This document shows, in pieces, positions 57,880 through 64,000 of a DNA stretch of 64,000 nucleotides (position 1 is the first letter of the stretch; every line of letters starts with the position of its first letter). Both the position numbers and the translations under genes were made by a program. Source of the stretch: Acidobacteriota bacterium (GTDB lineage: Bacteria > Acidobacteriota > Blastocatellia > Pyrinomonadales > Pyrinomonadaceae); NCBI GenBank assembly GCA_019239425.1, contig JAFAZX010000020.1, positions 1 through 64,000 of the forward strand, given 5' to 3'. The notes below the pieces were generated by a model. The model was given only the letters and a program-made list of their open reading frames with translations, made no database searches and was not told where the DNA came from.

Positions 57880-59427
57880 ATGCCTAACGTCGAATTCCCC
57901 GAGCGCTTCAACATGGGCGACTACTTCCTCTATCACAACCTGGAGGAGGGGCGCGCGGGTAAGACCTGCCTGTACTACCGCGACGAGAGTTACACGTACG
58001 GCGAGGCGGCCCGGCTTTCGAACCGCGCGGGCGGCGCGCTGCGCGAGCTGGGCGTGAGGACGGAAGACCGCGTGCTGATCGTGCTGCCCGACTGCCCGGA
58101 GTTCGTGTGGGCCTGGTTCGGCACGAACCGCCTGGGCGGCGTCATCACGATGGTCAACCCTTTGCTGCCCGCGGAAGACTACCGCTACTACCTCGAATAC
58201 ACGCGCGCCCGCACCGCCGTCATCCACGAGTCGCTGCTCGAGAATTTCACGCAGGCCGCGGCGGGCGCGAGGCACTTGCAGAACGTGCTCGTCGTCGGGG
58301 AGGAGCAAGGTCGCTTTCACTCGTTCAGGGAAGCGCTGGGCGCGCAGTCTGACGAATTAACTCCGGCCGACACGCACCGCGATGACATAGCCATCTGGCT
58401 CTTCACCTCCGGCTCGACCGGCCACCCGAAGGGCGCCGTGCACCTGCAGCACGACCTGCCTTACAACACCGAGTGTTACGCGAAGGGCGTGCTCGGCCTC
58501 AACGAGCAAGACCTGACGGTCTCCGTCCCCAAGCTCTTCTTCGGCTACGCGACGGGCACGAACCTGCTCTTCCCCTTCGCCGCGGGCGGCGCGACCGCGC
58601 TCTTCTCCGAGCGCTCGACGCCCGAGAAGCTGTTCGAGGTCATCGAGCGCTACCGCCCGACCGTCCTCACGAGCGTCCCGACGATGATCAACGGCATGCT
58701 CAACCTGGACGGCGCGGCGCGGAAGGACTTGTCGTCCCTGCGCATGTGCCTCTCGGCCGGCGAGGCCCTGCCCGAGGAGCTGTACCGCCGCTGGGTCGAG
58801 ACCTTCAATGTTGAGATTTACGACGGCATCGGCTCGGCCGAGATGTTCCACATCTACATCACGAACCGCCCCGGCGACGTGAAGCCCGGCAGCCTCGGCC
58901 GCGTCGTCGAGGGCTACGAAGCGCAGGTCGTGGACGCCGAGGGGCGCGCGTTGCCCGCGGGCGAGATGGGCACGCTAAGAGTCAAAGGCGACTCGGCCGC
59001 GCTCTGCTACTGGCAGGCGCACGAGAAGTCGAAGCAGACGTTTGCCGGCGACTGGTGCACGACGGGCGACCAGTTCCACTGCGACGAGGAGGGCTACTTC
59101 TGGTATCACGGCCGCACCGACGACATGCTCAAGGTCTCGGGCGTCTTCGTCGCGCCCGCCGAGATCGAGAACTGCCTGCTCCAGCACGAGGCCGTGCTCG
59201 AAGCGGCGGTCGTCGGCCACGACGAAGGCTCCGGCCTCATCAAGCCCAAAGCCTTCCTCGTCATCCGCGAAGGGCATGAGGCAAACGAAGCGCTCGCGTG
59301 GTCGCTCAAGGAGTTCGTCAAGTCACACCTCGCGCTCTACAAGTACCCCCGCTGGGTCGAGTTCGTCCCCTCGCTCCCCAAGAACGACCGCGGGAAGATC
59401 GACCGCAAACAGCTCAAGTCGCTCTGA
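57880..59427 (+). CDS. Aromatic acid-CoA ligase (benzoate/2-aminobenzoate-CoA ligase family)
   Basis: This 515-residue AMP-forming ligase has the P-loop IWLFTSGSTGHPKGAVHLQHDLPYN, SVPKLFFGYATGTNLLFPFAAGG (acid-binding region of benzoate-CoA ligases), YDGIGSAEMFHIYITNRPGDVKPGSLG, WCTTGDQFHCDEEGYFWYHGRTDDMLKVSG and the C-terminal PKNDRGKIDRKQL with the catalytic Lys. The N-terminus FNMGDYFLYHNLEEGRAGKTCLYYRDESYTYGE is typical of the benzoate-CoA ligase group. Adjacent kynA and the kynureninase point to anthranilate as substrate, giving 2-aminobenzoyl-CoA. The exact acid cannot be fixed from sequence. Confidence 0.92.
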   Translation: MPNVEFPERFNMGDYFLYHNLEEGRAGKTCLYYRDESYTYGEAARLSNRAGGALRELGVRTEDRVLIVLPDCPEFVWAWFGTNRLGGVITMVNPLLPAEDYRYYLEYTRARTAVIHESLLENFTQAAAGARHLQNVLVVGEEQGRFHSFREALGAQSDELTPADTHRDDIAIWLFTSGSTGHPKGAVHLQHDLPYNTECYAKGVLGLNEQDLTVSVPKLFFGYATGTNLLFPFAAGGATALFSERSTPEKLFEVIERYRPTVLTSVPTMINGMLNLDGAARKDLSSLRMCLSAGEALPEELYRRWVETFNVEIYDGIGSAEMFHIYITNRPGDVKPGSLGRVVEGYEAQVVDAEGRALPAGEMGTLRVKGDSAALCYWQAHEKSKQTFAGDWCTTGDQFHCDEEGYFWYHGRTDDMLKVSGVFVAPAEIENCLLQHEAVLEAAVVGHDEGSGLIKPKAFLVIREGHEANEALAWSLKEFVKSHLALYKYPRWVEFVPSLPKNDRGKIDRKQLKSL

Positions 59428-59453
59428 GCCCCGGCCGCCCTCCGGCCCAAGTT

Positions 59454-59508
59454 ACCGGTAATTTTTTGAAATTTCCGGTTGACACCGTCCGAAACGCGAG
59501 AGTAGACT
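59454..59508 (+). promoter_or_regulatory. Palindromic operator candidate plus sigma-70-type promoter
   Basis: ACCGGTAATTT...AAATTTCCGGT (59454-59479) is a 26-nt near-perfect palindrome whose end overlaps the -35. The promoter is TTGACA (59479-59484), an 18-nt spacer and TAGACT (59503-59508). It lies ~90 nt before the receiver gene. The palindrome touching the -35 suggests repressor control. Confidence 0.55.
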
Positions 59509-59597
59509 CCCTGAGCCCTCGCGACCCGATAGTACCAATCTTACAACCCGAGCCCCATGAAAACGGTTCGACTCTTGTCCCAGAGAGGTGTCTCTTC

Positions 59598-60044
59598 ATG
59601 CCCCCCAAGCAACGACGCCACCGCCCGCTCGTCATGGTCATCGACGAGTCGAGGCACACGCGCAACGCACTGCGCTTCTACCTCTCGAACGCAGGCTACG
59701 ACGTCGAGGAGGCCGCGAACAACCACGCGGCCGTCGAGCGGGCGGCCGGCGACGCGCCCGACCTCATCCTCATCGACCTGAACATGCCGGGGTCGAGCGG
59801 CGTGCTCGCCACGCAGAGGCTCCGCGGCGCCCCGCTGTTGAGCGGCGTCCCCGTCGTGGCCTGCGCGGGGCCGGACAGCCAGGCGTACCGCGACGCGGCG
59901 CGCGTGGCGGGCGCCGACGCGTACGTCACCAAGCCCTTCAACCCGGCCGTGCTCCTGCCCGTGGTGAAGAGCCTCCTGAACCGGGGGCGCATGGGCGTCC
60001 TCCCGAGCAGCGACGTGACGCAGTTGGCGACGATGGTCTTGTGA
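59598..60044 (+). CDS. Single-domain response regulator (receiver only)
   Basis: This 148-residue protein starts at 59598 with GAGAGGTG upstream. It has the receiver fold: acidic pocket VMVIDESRHTR (Asp-Glu), phospho-acceptor Asp in LILIDLNMPGSSG, switch residue region VPVVACAGPD, and Lys in DAYVTKPFNP. No output domain is present, so it probably passes the signal by protein contact or phosphotransfer. There is no histidine kinase in the window. The stop TGA overlaps the GTG of the thioesterase gene. Confidence 0.9.
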   Translation: MPPKQRRHRPLVMVIDESRHTRNALRFYLSNAGYDVEEAANNHAAVERAAGDAPDLILIDLNMPGSSGVLATQRLRGAPLLSGVPVVACAGPDSQAYRDAARVAGADAYVTKPFNPAVLLPVVKSLLNRGRMGVLPSSDVTQLATMVL

Positions 60045-60502
60045 GCAGGCCCCCCGACCGCAGCCCCTTCCCGCCGGCCCCGCCGCGCGCGCCCTTCACC
60101 AAGCGCATCGAAGTCCGCTTCGGCGACTGCGACCCCGCGGGGCTGGTCTACTACCCCGTGCTCTTCCACTACTGCCATGCGGCGATGGAGGATTTCTTCG
60201 CGGGGCGCTGCGGCGTGAGCTACCCGCGGCTGATGTCGGAGCGGCGCATCGGCTTCCCGACGGTGAACGTGCGCGCCGAGTTCTTCGCGCCGCTCGTCTA
60301 CGGCGACGCGGCCGACGTGGAGGTGTGGGTCTCGGCCGTCGGCCGCACGTCCGTCACGTTCGAGTACCGCCTGCGCCGCGCGGCCGACGGCGGGCTGTGC
60401 GCGAGCGCCACGCACGTGCAGGTCGCGATGGACCTGGACGGGCGCCGCGCCGTCCCCGTCCCCGAAGACCTCCGCCGCGCCTTCGTCGATAGCACCAATT
60501 AA
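60041..60502 (+). CDS. Acyl-CoA thioesterase, 4-hydroxybenzoyl-CoA thioesterase (hotdog) family
   Basis: This 153-residue protein starts with GTG at 60041, overlapping the receiver gene's stop by four bases. After a Pro-rich start it has FTKRIEVRFGDCDPAGLVYYPVLFHYCHAAMEDFF, the 4HBT signature with the catalytic Asp in the DCDPAGxVYYP motif, then FPTVNVRAEFFAPLVYGDAADVEVWVSAVGRTSVTFEYRL. It hydrolyses acyl- or aryl-CoA esters. With the aryl-CoA ligase upstream it could drain dead-end CoA esters or release a pathway product. Confidence 0.9.
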   Translation: MSRPPDRSPFPPAPPRAPFTKRIEVRFGDCDPAGLVYYPVLFHYCHAAMEDFFAGRCGVSYPRLMSERRIGFPTVNVRAEFFAPLVYGDAADVEVWVSAVGRTSVTFEYRLRRAADGGLCASATHVQVAMDLDGRRAVPVPEDLRRAFVDSTN

Positions 60503-60514
60503 ACGTGTTAATCC

Positions 60515-60550
60515 GCGGCGTTCTGGAAAGCACGCCGCAATCATTCTTTT
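60515..60550 (+). terminator. Terminator-like hairpin after the thioesterase gene
   Basis: GCGGCGT (60515-60521) pairs with ACGCCGC (60532-60538) around a 10-nt loop. AATCATTCTTTTAT follows, so it is T-rich though not a pure T run. It lies 13 nt after the stop codon. Confidence 0.5.
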
Positions 60551-60650
60551 ATTTAAGGGCATTAACCCAAACGCGACCCGGCGTGGTCTGAAACGCCCGC
60601 GCCTTCCGGCGCTTACCCAAAGTCTCTACAGTCTCTAAGTGAGGTGCACC

Positions 60651-61325
60651 GTGAAAAGAAAGCTCCTGCTCTCCCTTGCAGCCCTCTTCGTCCTCTGCGC
60701 GTCGCAGGCCGCGAAGGCCGACACGCTGACGTTCGCGCCGACGCCCGTCGACCTTAACGACCTCGACCACCACATGGTCTACACCTGGAAGGTCTCGAAC
60801 GTGGCCCTGCCCCAGGGGCAGCAGATCACGGGCGCGCGCATCACCATCAAGAACATCGCGAACTGGGACACGAACCCCAACCGCCTCTTCATCCACCTGC
60901 TCGACAACGCGAAGAACGCGGGCGTCGCCTCGTTCGTCGACGACCCGACGAACAGCTCGCCCGTCACCGACATCACGGACGATTTCGTCAACCCGCGCTA
61001 CCACAACCAGAGCAACTGGCTGGTGGCGAGCGGCACGGCCGACACGTTCCTGACCTCGCAGTCGTTCACGATGACGCCGACTAACTTCGTCTACAACTTC
61101 ACAACCGCGCAGCTGAACGCGCTCTTCGCCTACATCTCGAACGGCGGCAACTTCGCGCTCGGCTTCGACCCCGACTGCCACTTCTTCAACGACGGCATCA
61201 AGTTCGAAATCTTCACGGCCAACTCGCCGGCGCCCGTCCCCGAGCCCGCGACGCTCGCGCTGCTCGGCACCGGCCTCGCCGGCCTCTACGCGCGGAAGAG
61301 GAGAAAGGCCAACCGCGCCGCCTGA
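60651..61325 (+). CDS. PEP-CTERM sorting-domain secreted protein
   Basis: This 224-residue protein starts with GTG at 60651 after GAGGTG. The signal peptide is KRKLLLSLAALFVLCASQAAKA. The middle is a secreted beta-sandwich-like domain of unknown role (ITGARITIKNIANWDTNPNRLFIHLLDN, NGGNFALGFDPDCHFFNDGIKFEIFT). The C-terminus is a PEP-CTERM anchor: VPEPATLALLGTGLAGLYARKRRK (in two parts, PEP motif, hydrophobic helix, Arg-rich tail). Such proteins are processed by exosortase and placed at the surface, often with exopolysaccharide. The exosortase is not in this window. Confidence 0.9.
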   Translation: MKRKLLLSLAALFVLCASQAAKADTLTFAPTPVDLNDLDHHMVYTWKVSNVALPQGQQITGARITIKNIANWDTNPNRLFIHLLDNAKNAGVASFVDDPTNSSPVTDITDDFVNPRYHNQSNWLVASGTADTFLTSQSFTMTPTNFVYNFTTAQLNALFAYISNGGNFALGFDPDCHFFNDGIKFEIFTANSPAPVPEPATLALLGTGLAGLYARKRRKANRAA

Positions 61326-61347
61326 AACCGCCCGCGCTCTCCCCTTC

Positions 61348-61397
61348 GGCCGGCCCGCGAAGTAACTACATACTTCGCGGGCCGGCCCTTTTTTATC
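61348..61397 (+). terminator. Strong rho-independent terminator of the PEP-CTERM gene
   Basis: A perfect 17-bp stem (61348-61364 with 61371-61387) and 6-nt loop is followed by CTTTTTTAT. It lies 23 nt after the stop. Confidence 0.92.
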
Positions 61398-61456
61398 GCC
61401 CCGCTCCATCCCCGCCAGTACGTCAACACGGGCAATTAGGCCGAGCGCACTTGCAT

Positions 61457-61504
61457 GAGAGGGGGCGGGACGGGGCATCAAAACCTCGTCCCGCTCTCTT
61501 TTGT
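61457..61504 (+). terminator. Second terminator-like hairpin
   Basis: GAGAGGGGGCGGGACGGGG pairs with CCTCGTCCCGCTCTC across CATCAAAA, with one or two mismatches, followed by TTTTG. It lies between the first terminator and the TPR gene and may end read-through or a small untranslated RNA from 61.4 kb. Confidence 0.55.
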
Positions 61505-61590
61505 GAACGGGAGGGGGCCGTGGGCGTTTTTGAATGGGGATTCGTGTGACTTATAATCCGAGCGCCTCGCGGCGCTGGAGGTTTTCGGCC

Positions 61591-62781
61591 GTGTCCAAAC
61601 GTAGAACGACTTCGCTCATCATCTCGCTCGTCCTCTCCTTCGCGGCCGTCGTGCCGCGCGCGGCGCTCGGCTACCGCGCGGCCGACACCGTAGTTATGGC
61701 CGTCACAGACGCCACGCCCGCCGCTCCCGCCCCGGCAGAAGCCAAAGCCGAAGCCAACGTGGACGCGGACGCGCAGCCGCAGAAGCCGAAGGGCAACGCC
61801 TTCGCGCGCGCCATCTCCGCGCCCTTCCGCGCGCTGGCGCGCCTGTTCGGCGGCGGCCGCAAGTCCGAGGCGGCGAAGAGGCCGGCCGCACCGGCAGAGT
61901 CCAGGACTCAGACTCAGACGACCGCACAGACGGCGCCAATCGAAGCTCCGAAGGTCGAGCCCGTCAACACCCCGGCCGCGCCGACGAACGAGACCGAGGC
62001 AATCACCAAAGTCACCGCGACGAACGTTACTCCGACGAAGACGGCGGACGCGACTCCTTCACAGGAAGGCGTGCGCATCGTCCGCCCTTCGGCGGGCGAG
62101 ACGGCCGAAGTCCTGAAGCCGAAGATGTGGATTCCCCTCATCGTCGGCGTGCCCTCCGATTCCGTTTCGCAGGGGCGCGCGCTGCTCCAGCACGGCTACG
62201 TCCAGGAGGCGATTGCGGAGTTGCAGGTGGCCGCGACGACCGTCGGGCCGCAGTTGGGCGAGGCCAACAACCTGCTCGGCCTCGCCTACGACCGCATGGG
62301 CTGGCACAGGCAGGCGGCCGAAGCTTACGGGCGCGCGTTGGCGGTCTCGCCGAAGGACTGGGTCGTCCTCGCGAACCTCGGCTACTCGCTCTACCTCGCG
62401 GACGACTTGGCGGGCGCGCTCAAGCGGCTCAGACAGGCGTCTAAGCTCGCGCCGTCCGAGCCGGTCATCCACAACAACCTCGGCGTCGTCAACGCGCGCC
62501 TCGGCCGTCTCGGCGACGCTTATCAGAATTTCGCGAAGGCTTCGAACGACTACGAGGCGCACGTCAAGCTGGCCGGCATCCTCGAAGACCAGCGGCGCGA
62601 CAAGGAGGCGGTCAAGCACTACGAGGCCGCCCTGCGGCTCCAGCCCGGCGCCAGCGCCGTCCTCGAAAGACTCGTCGCCCTCTACGAGCGTACGGGCGAA
62701 CGCGACAAGGCCGACACCGCCCGCCGCGCCCTCTCCCAGCCCAAGAACCCGCAGCGGACGGCCACCGGCGGCGGGGGGTGA
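61591..62781 (+). CDS. Secreted TPR-repeat protein
   Basis: The protein has 396 residues. The GTG at 61591 has GGAGG 9 nt upstream; an in-frame ATG at 61534 lacks such a site. The signal peptide (SLIISLVLSFAAVVPRAALG) is followed by a ~150-residue low-complexity Ala/Thr/Pro-rich linker. From ~200 onward come four to five TPR helices pairs (GRALLQHGYVQEAIAELQVAA, NNLLGLAYDRMGWHRQAAEAYGRAL, LANLGYSLYLADDLAGALKRLRQA, HNNLGVVNARLGRLGDAYQNFAKA, LAGILEDQRRDKEAVKHYEAAL). TPRs bind partner proteins. It probably acts in the periplasm as a scaffold, with unknown partner. Confidence 0.88.
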   Translation: MSKRRTTSLIISLVLSFAAVVPRAALGYRAADTVVMAVTDATPAAPAPAEAKAEANVDADAQPQKPKGNAFARAISAPFRALARLFGGGRKSEAAKRPAAPAESRTQTQTTAQTAPIEAPKVEPVNTPAAPTNETEAITKVTATNVTPTKTADATPSQEGVRIVRPSAGETAEVLKPKMWIPLIVGVPSDSVSQGRALLQHGYVQEAIAELQVAATTVGPQLGEANNLLGLAYDRMGWHRQAAEAYGRALAVSPKDWVVLANLGYSLYLADDLAGALKRLRQASKLAPSEPVIHNNLGVVNARLGRLGDAYQNFAKASNDYEAHVKLAGILEDQRRDKEAVKHYEAALRLQPGASAVLERLVALYERTGERDKADTARRALSQPKNPQRTATGGGG

Positions 62782-62783
62782 GA

Positions 62784-62939
62784 AGCAGTAGGCAGATGGC
62801 AGTAGGCAGTAGGCAGTTAAGACAAAAAGATGGCCTGAAAGAATTGGGGAGGCGAGCGTTGCAACTCGCCTCCCCGAAAAATTTTCGCCACTTTACCTAC
62901 CCGTTAACTGCCTACTGCCATCTGCCTACTGCCTACTGT
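62784..62939. repeat. GGCAGTA-heptamer hairpin enclosing a terminator
   Basis: The left arm gcagtaggcagatggcagtaggcagtaggcagtta begins 3-5 nt after the TPR stop. The right arm taactgcctactgccatctgcctactgcctact ends at ~62937. The ~90-nt centre contains a complete terminator hairpin (62846-62875). This is the only copy in the window with an obvious nested terminator, and the only hairpin of this kind right of 30 kb. Confidence 0.93.
62846..62885 (+). terminator. Terminator of the TPR gene, nested in the heptamer hairpin
   Basis: GGGGAGGCGAG (62846-62856) pairs perfectly with CTCGCCTCCCC (62865-62875) around CGTTGCAA. It is followed by GAAAAATTTTC. It lies 65 nt after the TPR stop codon. Confidence 0.75.
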
Positions 62940-63010
62940 TCCCGCGTGACAGAAATTCAACAGGGCGTTTGTTGACAGGGGCGGGCGGGGTTCTTAGGAT
63001 GTACAAAGTT

Positions 63011-63175
63011 GAAAGGGGAGTAGGTCGCCCGCTCTGCTTGCGGGTCTGGTGAGGCCGTCAGGACGACGCCCGCGGTCGGGCGTCCGGTTCACCGGGAAGA
63101 GTTCAGTCGGGCTCGTTGACCAAGACCTTTCGCGGCCCTGTGTGGCGCGCGGAAGGTCTTTTTCCTTTTTGCGCG
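63011..63175 (+). ncRNA. yybP-ykoY (Mn2+) riboswitch with terminator, controlling terC
   Basis: The leader begins AAAGGGGAGTAGGTCGCC, with the conserved GGGGAGUAG. It continues with GAGGCCGTCAGGACGACGCC (conserved CCGUCA) and ends GTTGACCAAGACCTTTC. These match the invariant core of the yybP-ykoY manganese-sensing riboswitch. AAGACCTT (63122-63129) pairs with AAGGTCTT (63153-63160), followed by TTTCCTTTTT, giving a terminator that overlaps the aptamer's closing strand. Mn2+ binding should favour the aptamer and let transcription reach terC, as known for this class. Confidence 0.9.
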
Positions 63176-63213
63176 CGAAGTGCTTACGCTTTCGGGCAAG
63201 AAAGGAACGGGAC

Positions 63214-64000
63214 ATGGCAGAGCTTTTCCCTCTGGCCGACTACTGGTGGTTCTACCTGGGCTTCACGGCCTTCGTGCTCTTGATGCTGGCGCTCGACCTC
63301 GGGGTCTTCCACCGGGAGGCACACGAGGTCTCGTTTAAAGAGGCGGCGACGTGGAGCGTCGTGTGGGTGGCGCTCGCCCTCGGCTTCAACTTCTTCCTCT
63401 ACCAGTACGCGCTCTGGAAGTTCCCGCCGGACGTGGCGTGGCGCGTCGCGCTCGAATTCCTCACGGGCTACGTCGTCGAGAAGTCGCTCTCGGTCGACAA
63501 CGTCTTCGTCTTCGTGCTGGTCTTCGGCTACTTCGCAGTCCCCGCGAAGTACCAGCACCGCGTGCTCTTCTACGGCATCATCGGCGCGCTCGCCTTCCGC
63601 GCGGTCTTCATCGCGCTGGGGAGCGCCCTGATGCAGTACCACTGGGTCGTCATCCTCTTCGGCGCGTTCCTCATCATTACGGGCGTCCGGATGATGTTCA
63701 CGCCCGAGAAGGGGGTCGAGCCGGAGAAGAATCCTCTGATACGCCTCCTCCGCCGCCTCGTGCCGACGACGCAGGAGCTGCGCGGCCAGCGCTTCTTCGT
63801 CCGCGAGCGCGGCGTGCTCCACGCCACCCCGCTCTTCGTCGCGCTCCTCTTCCTCGAAGCGACCGACGTCATCTTCGCGGTGGACTCGGTGCCGGCCATC
63901 TTCGCCCTGACGAAGGAGCCGCTCGTCGTCTTCACTTCGAACGTCTTCGCCATCCTCGGCCTGCGCGCGATGTACTTCATGCTCGCGGGCGCGATGGACA
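63214..64000 (+). CDS. TerC/Alx-family membrane protein, probable Mn2+ exporter (3' end beyond window)
   Basis: At least 262 residues are in the window, starting at the ATG at 63214 after AAAGGAA. Seven or more transmembrane segments are visible. Family motifs are LDLGVFHREAHEVSFKEA, EKSLSVDNVFVFVLVFGYF (membrane acidic Asp-Asn), GALAFRAVFI, HATPLFVALLFLEATDVIFAVDSVPAIFA (second acidic motif) and NVFAILGLRAMYF. TerC/Alx proteins export manganese, and several are under yybP-ykoY control, as here. The frame is open at base 64000. Confidence 0.95.
   Translation, partial: MAELFPLADYWWFYLGFTAFVLLMLALDLGVFHREAHEVSFKEAATWSVVWVALALGFNFFLYQYALWKFPPDVAWRVALEFLTGYVVEKSLSVDNVFVFVLVFGYFAVPAKYQHRVLFYGIIGALAFRAVFIALGSALMQYHWVVILFGAFLIITGVRMMFTPEKGVEPEKNPLIRLLRRLVPTTQELRGQRFFVRERGVLHATPLFVALLFLEATDVIFAVDSVPAIFALTKEPLVVFTSNVFAILGLRAMYFMLAGAMD

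Overview
The window is GC-rich bacterial chromosome, most likely from an Acidobacteriota of the Blastocatellia type. This is an inference from gene content, not from any marker gene. The supporting signs are a winged-helix/PD40 regulator, a PEP-CTERM protein, a TonB receptor with a carboxypeptidase-regulatory-like domain, many Sec-secreted hydrolases, and dispersed hairpins built from tandem heptamers.

Layout. 1-9.4 kb: housekeeping and secreted enzymes (M28 peptidase running off the left edge, topA, gamma-glutamyltransferase-like protein, amidohydrolase). 9.4-14.8 kb: an ene-reductase, a three-gene membrane operon, zapA, dprA and a selenocysteine tRNA. 15-29 kb: an S41 peptidase, then a dense set of CoA-ester genes (three crotonases, SDR, RidA, acyl-CoA dehydrogenase, FAD monooxygenase, a second ene-reductase), a BrnT toxin pair and a kynureninase. 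29-34 kb: a copper module (cupredoxin, P1B-ATPase, MerR regulator, His-rich outer-membrane barrel) with two recognisable MerR promoters. 34-40.4 kb: a TonB receptor, an AT-richer M3 peptidase, and a beta-lactamase-fold hydrolase bracketed by two integron attC-like sites. 40.5-52.5 kb: an NRPS/PKS line (predicted Asn, Leu, malonate) whose last gene stops after a condensation domain where an IS630 transposase remnant begins. 52.6-56.7 kb: two secreted Cys-rich mini-proteins around a membrane-anchored CxxC thioredoxin-fold protein, ending at a winged-helix/PD40 regulator, with a duplicated ~110-bp upstream region at both ends. 57-60.5 kb: tryptophan 2,3-dioxygenase, an aryl-CoA ligase, a receiver protein and a thioesterase. 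60.6-64 kb: PEP-CTERM protein, TPR protein, and a yybP-ykoY (Mn2+) riboswitch ahead of terC.

How the genes work together. kynA (57.0 kb), the kynureninase (27.9 kb), the aryl-CoA ligase (57.9 kb), the FAD monooxygenase and ene-reductase (23.4-26.6 kb) and the crotonase/SDR/RidA/acyl-CoA dehydrogenase set (16.2-23.3 kb) together suggest tryptophan degradation through anthranilate and 2-aminobenzoyl-CoA. The two halves are separated by the 29-57 kb accessory block, which has none of the heptamer hairpins found on both sides.

The most unusual items are: (1) at least 13 hairpins made of tandem 7-mers or 8-mers, all lying 3' of genes and several touching the next start codon; (2) the Cys-rich peptide/thioredoxin/regulator locus with its duplicated upstream region; (3) the integron cassette; (4) the IS-truncated NRPS; (5) a BrnT toxin with a non-standard partner.
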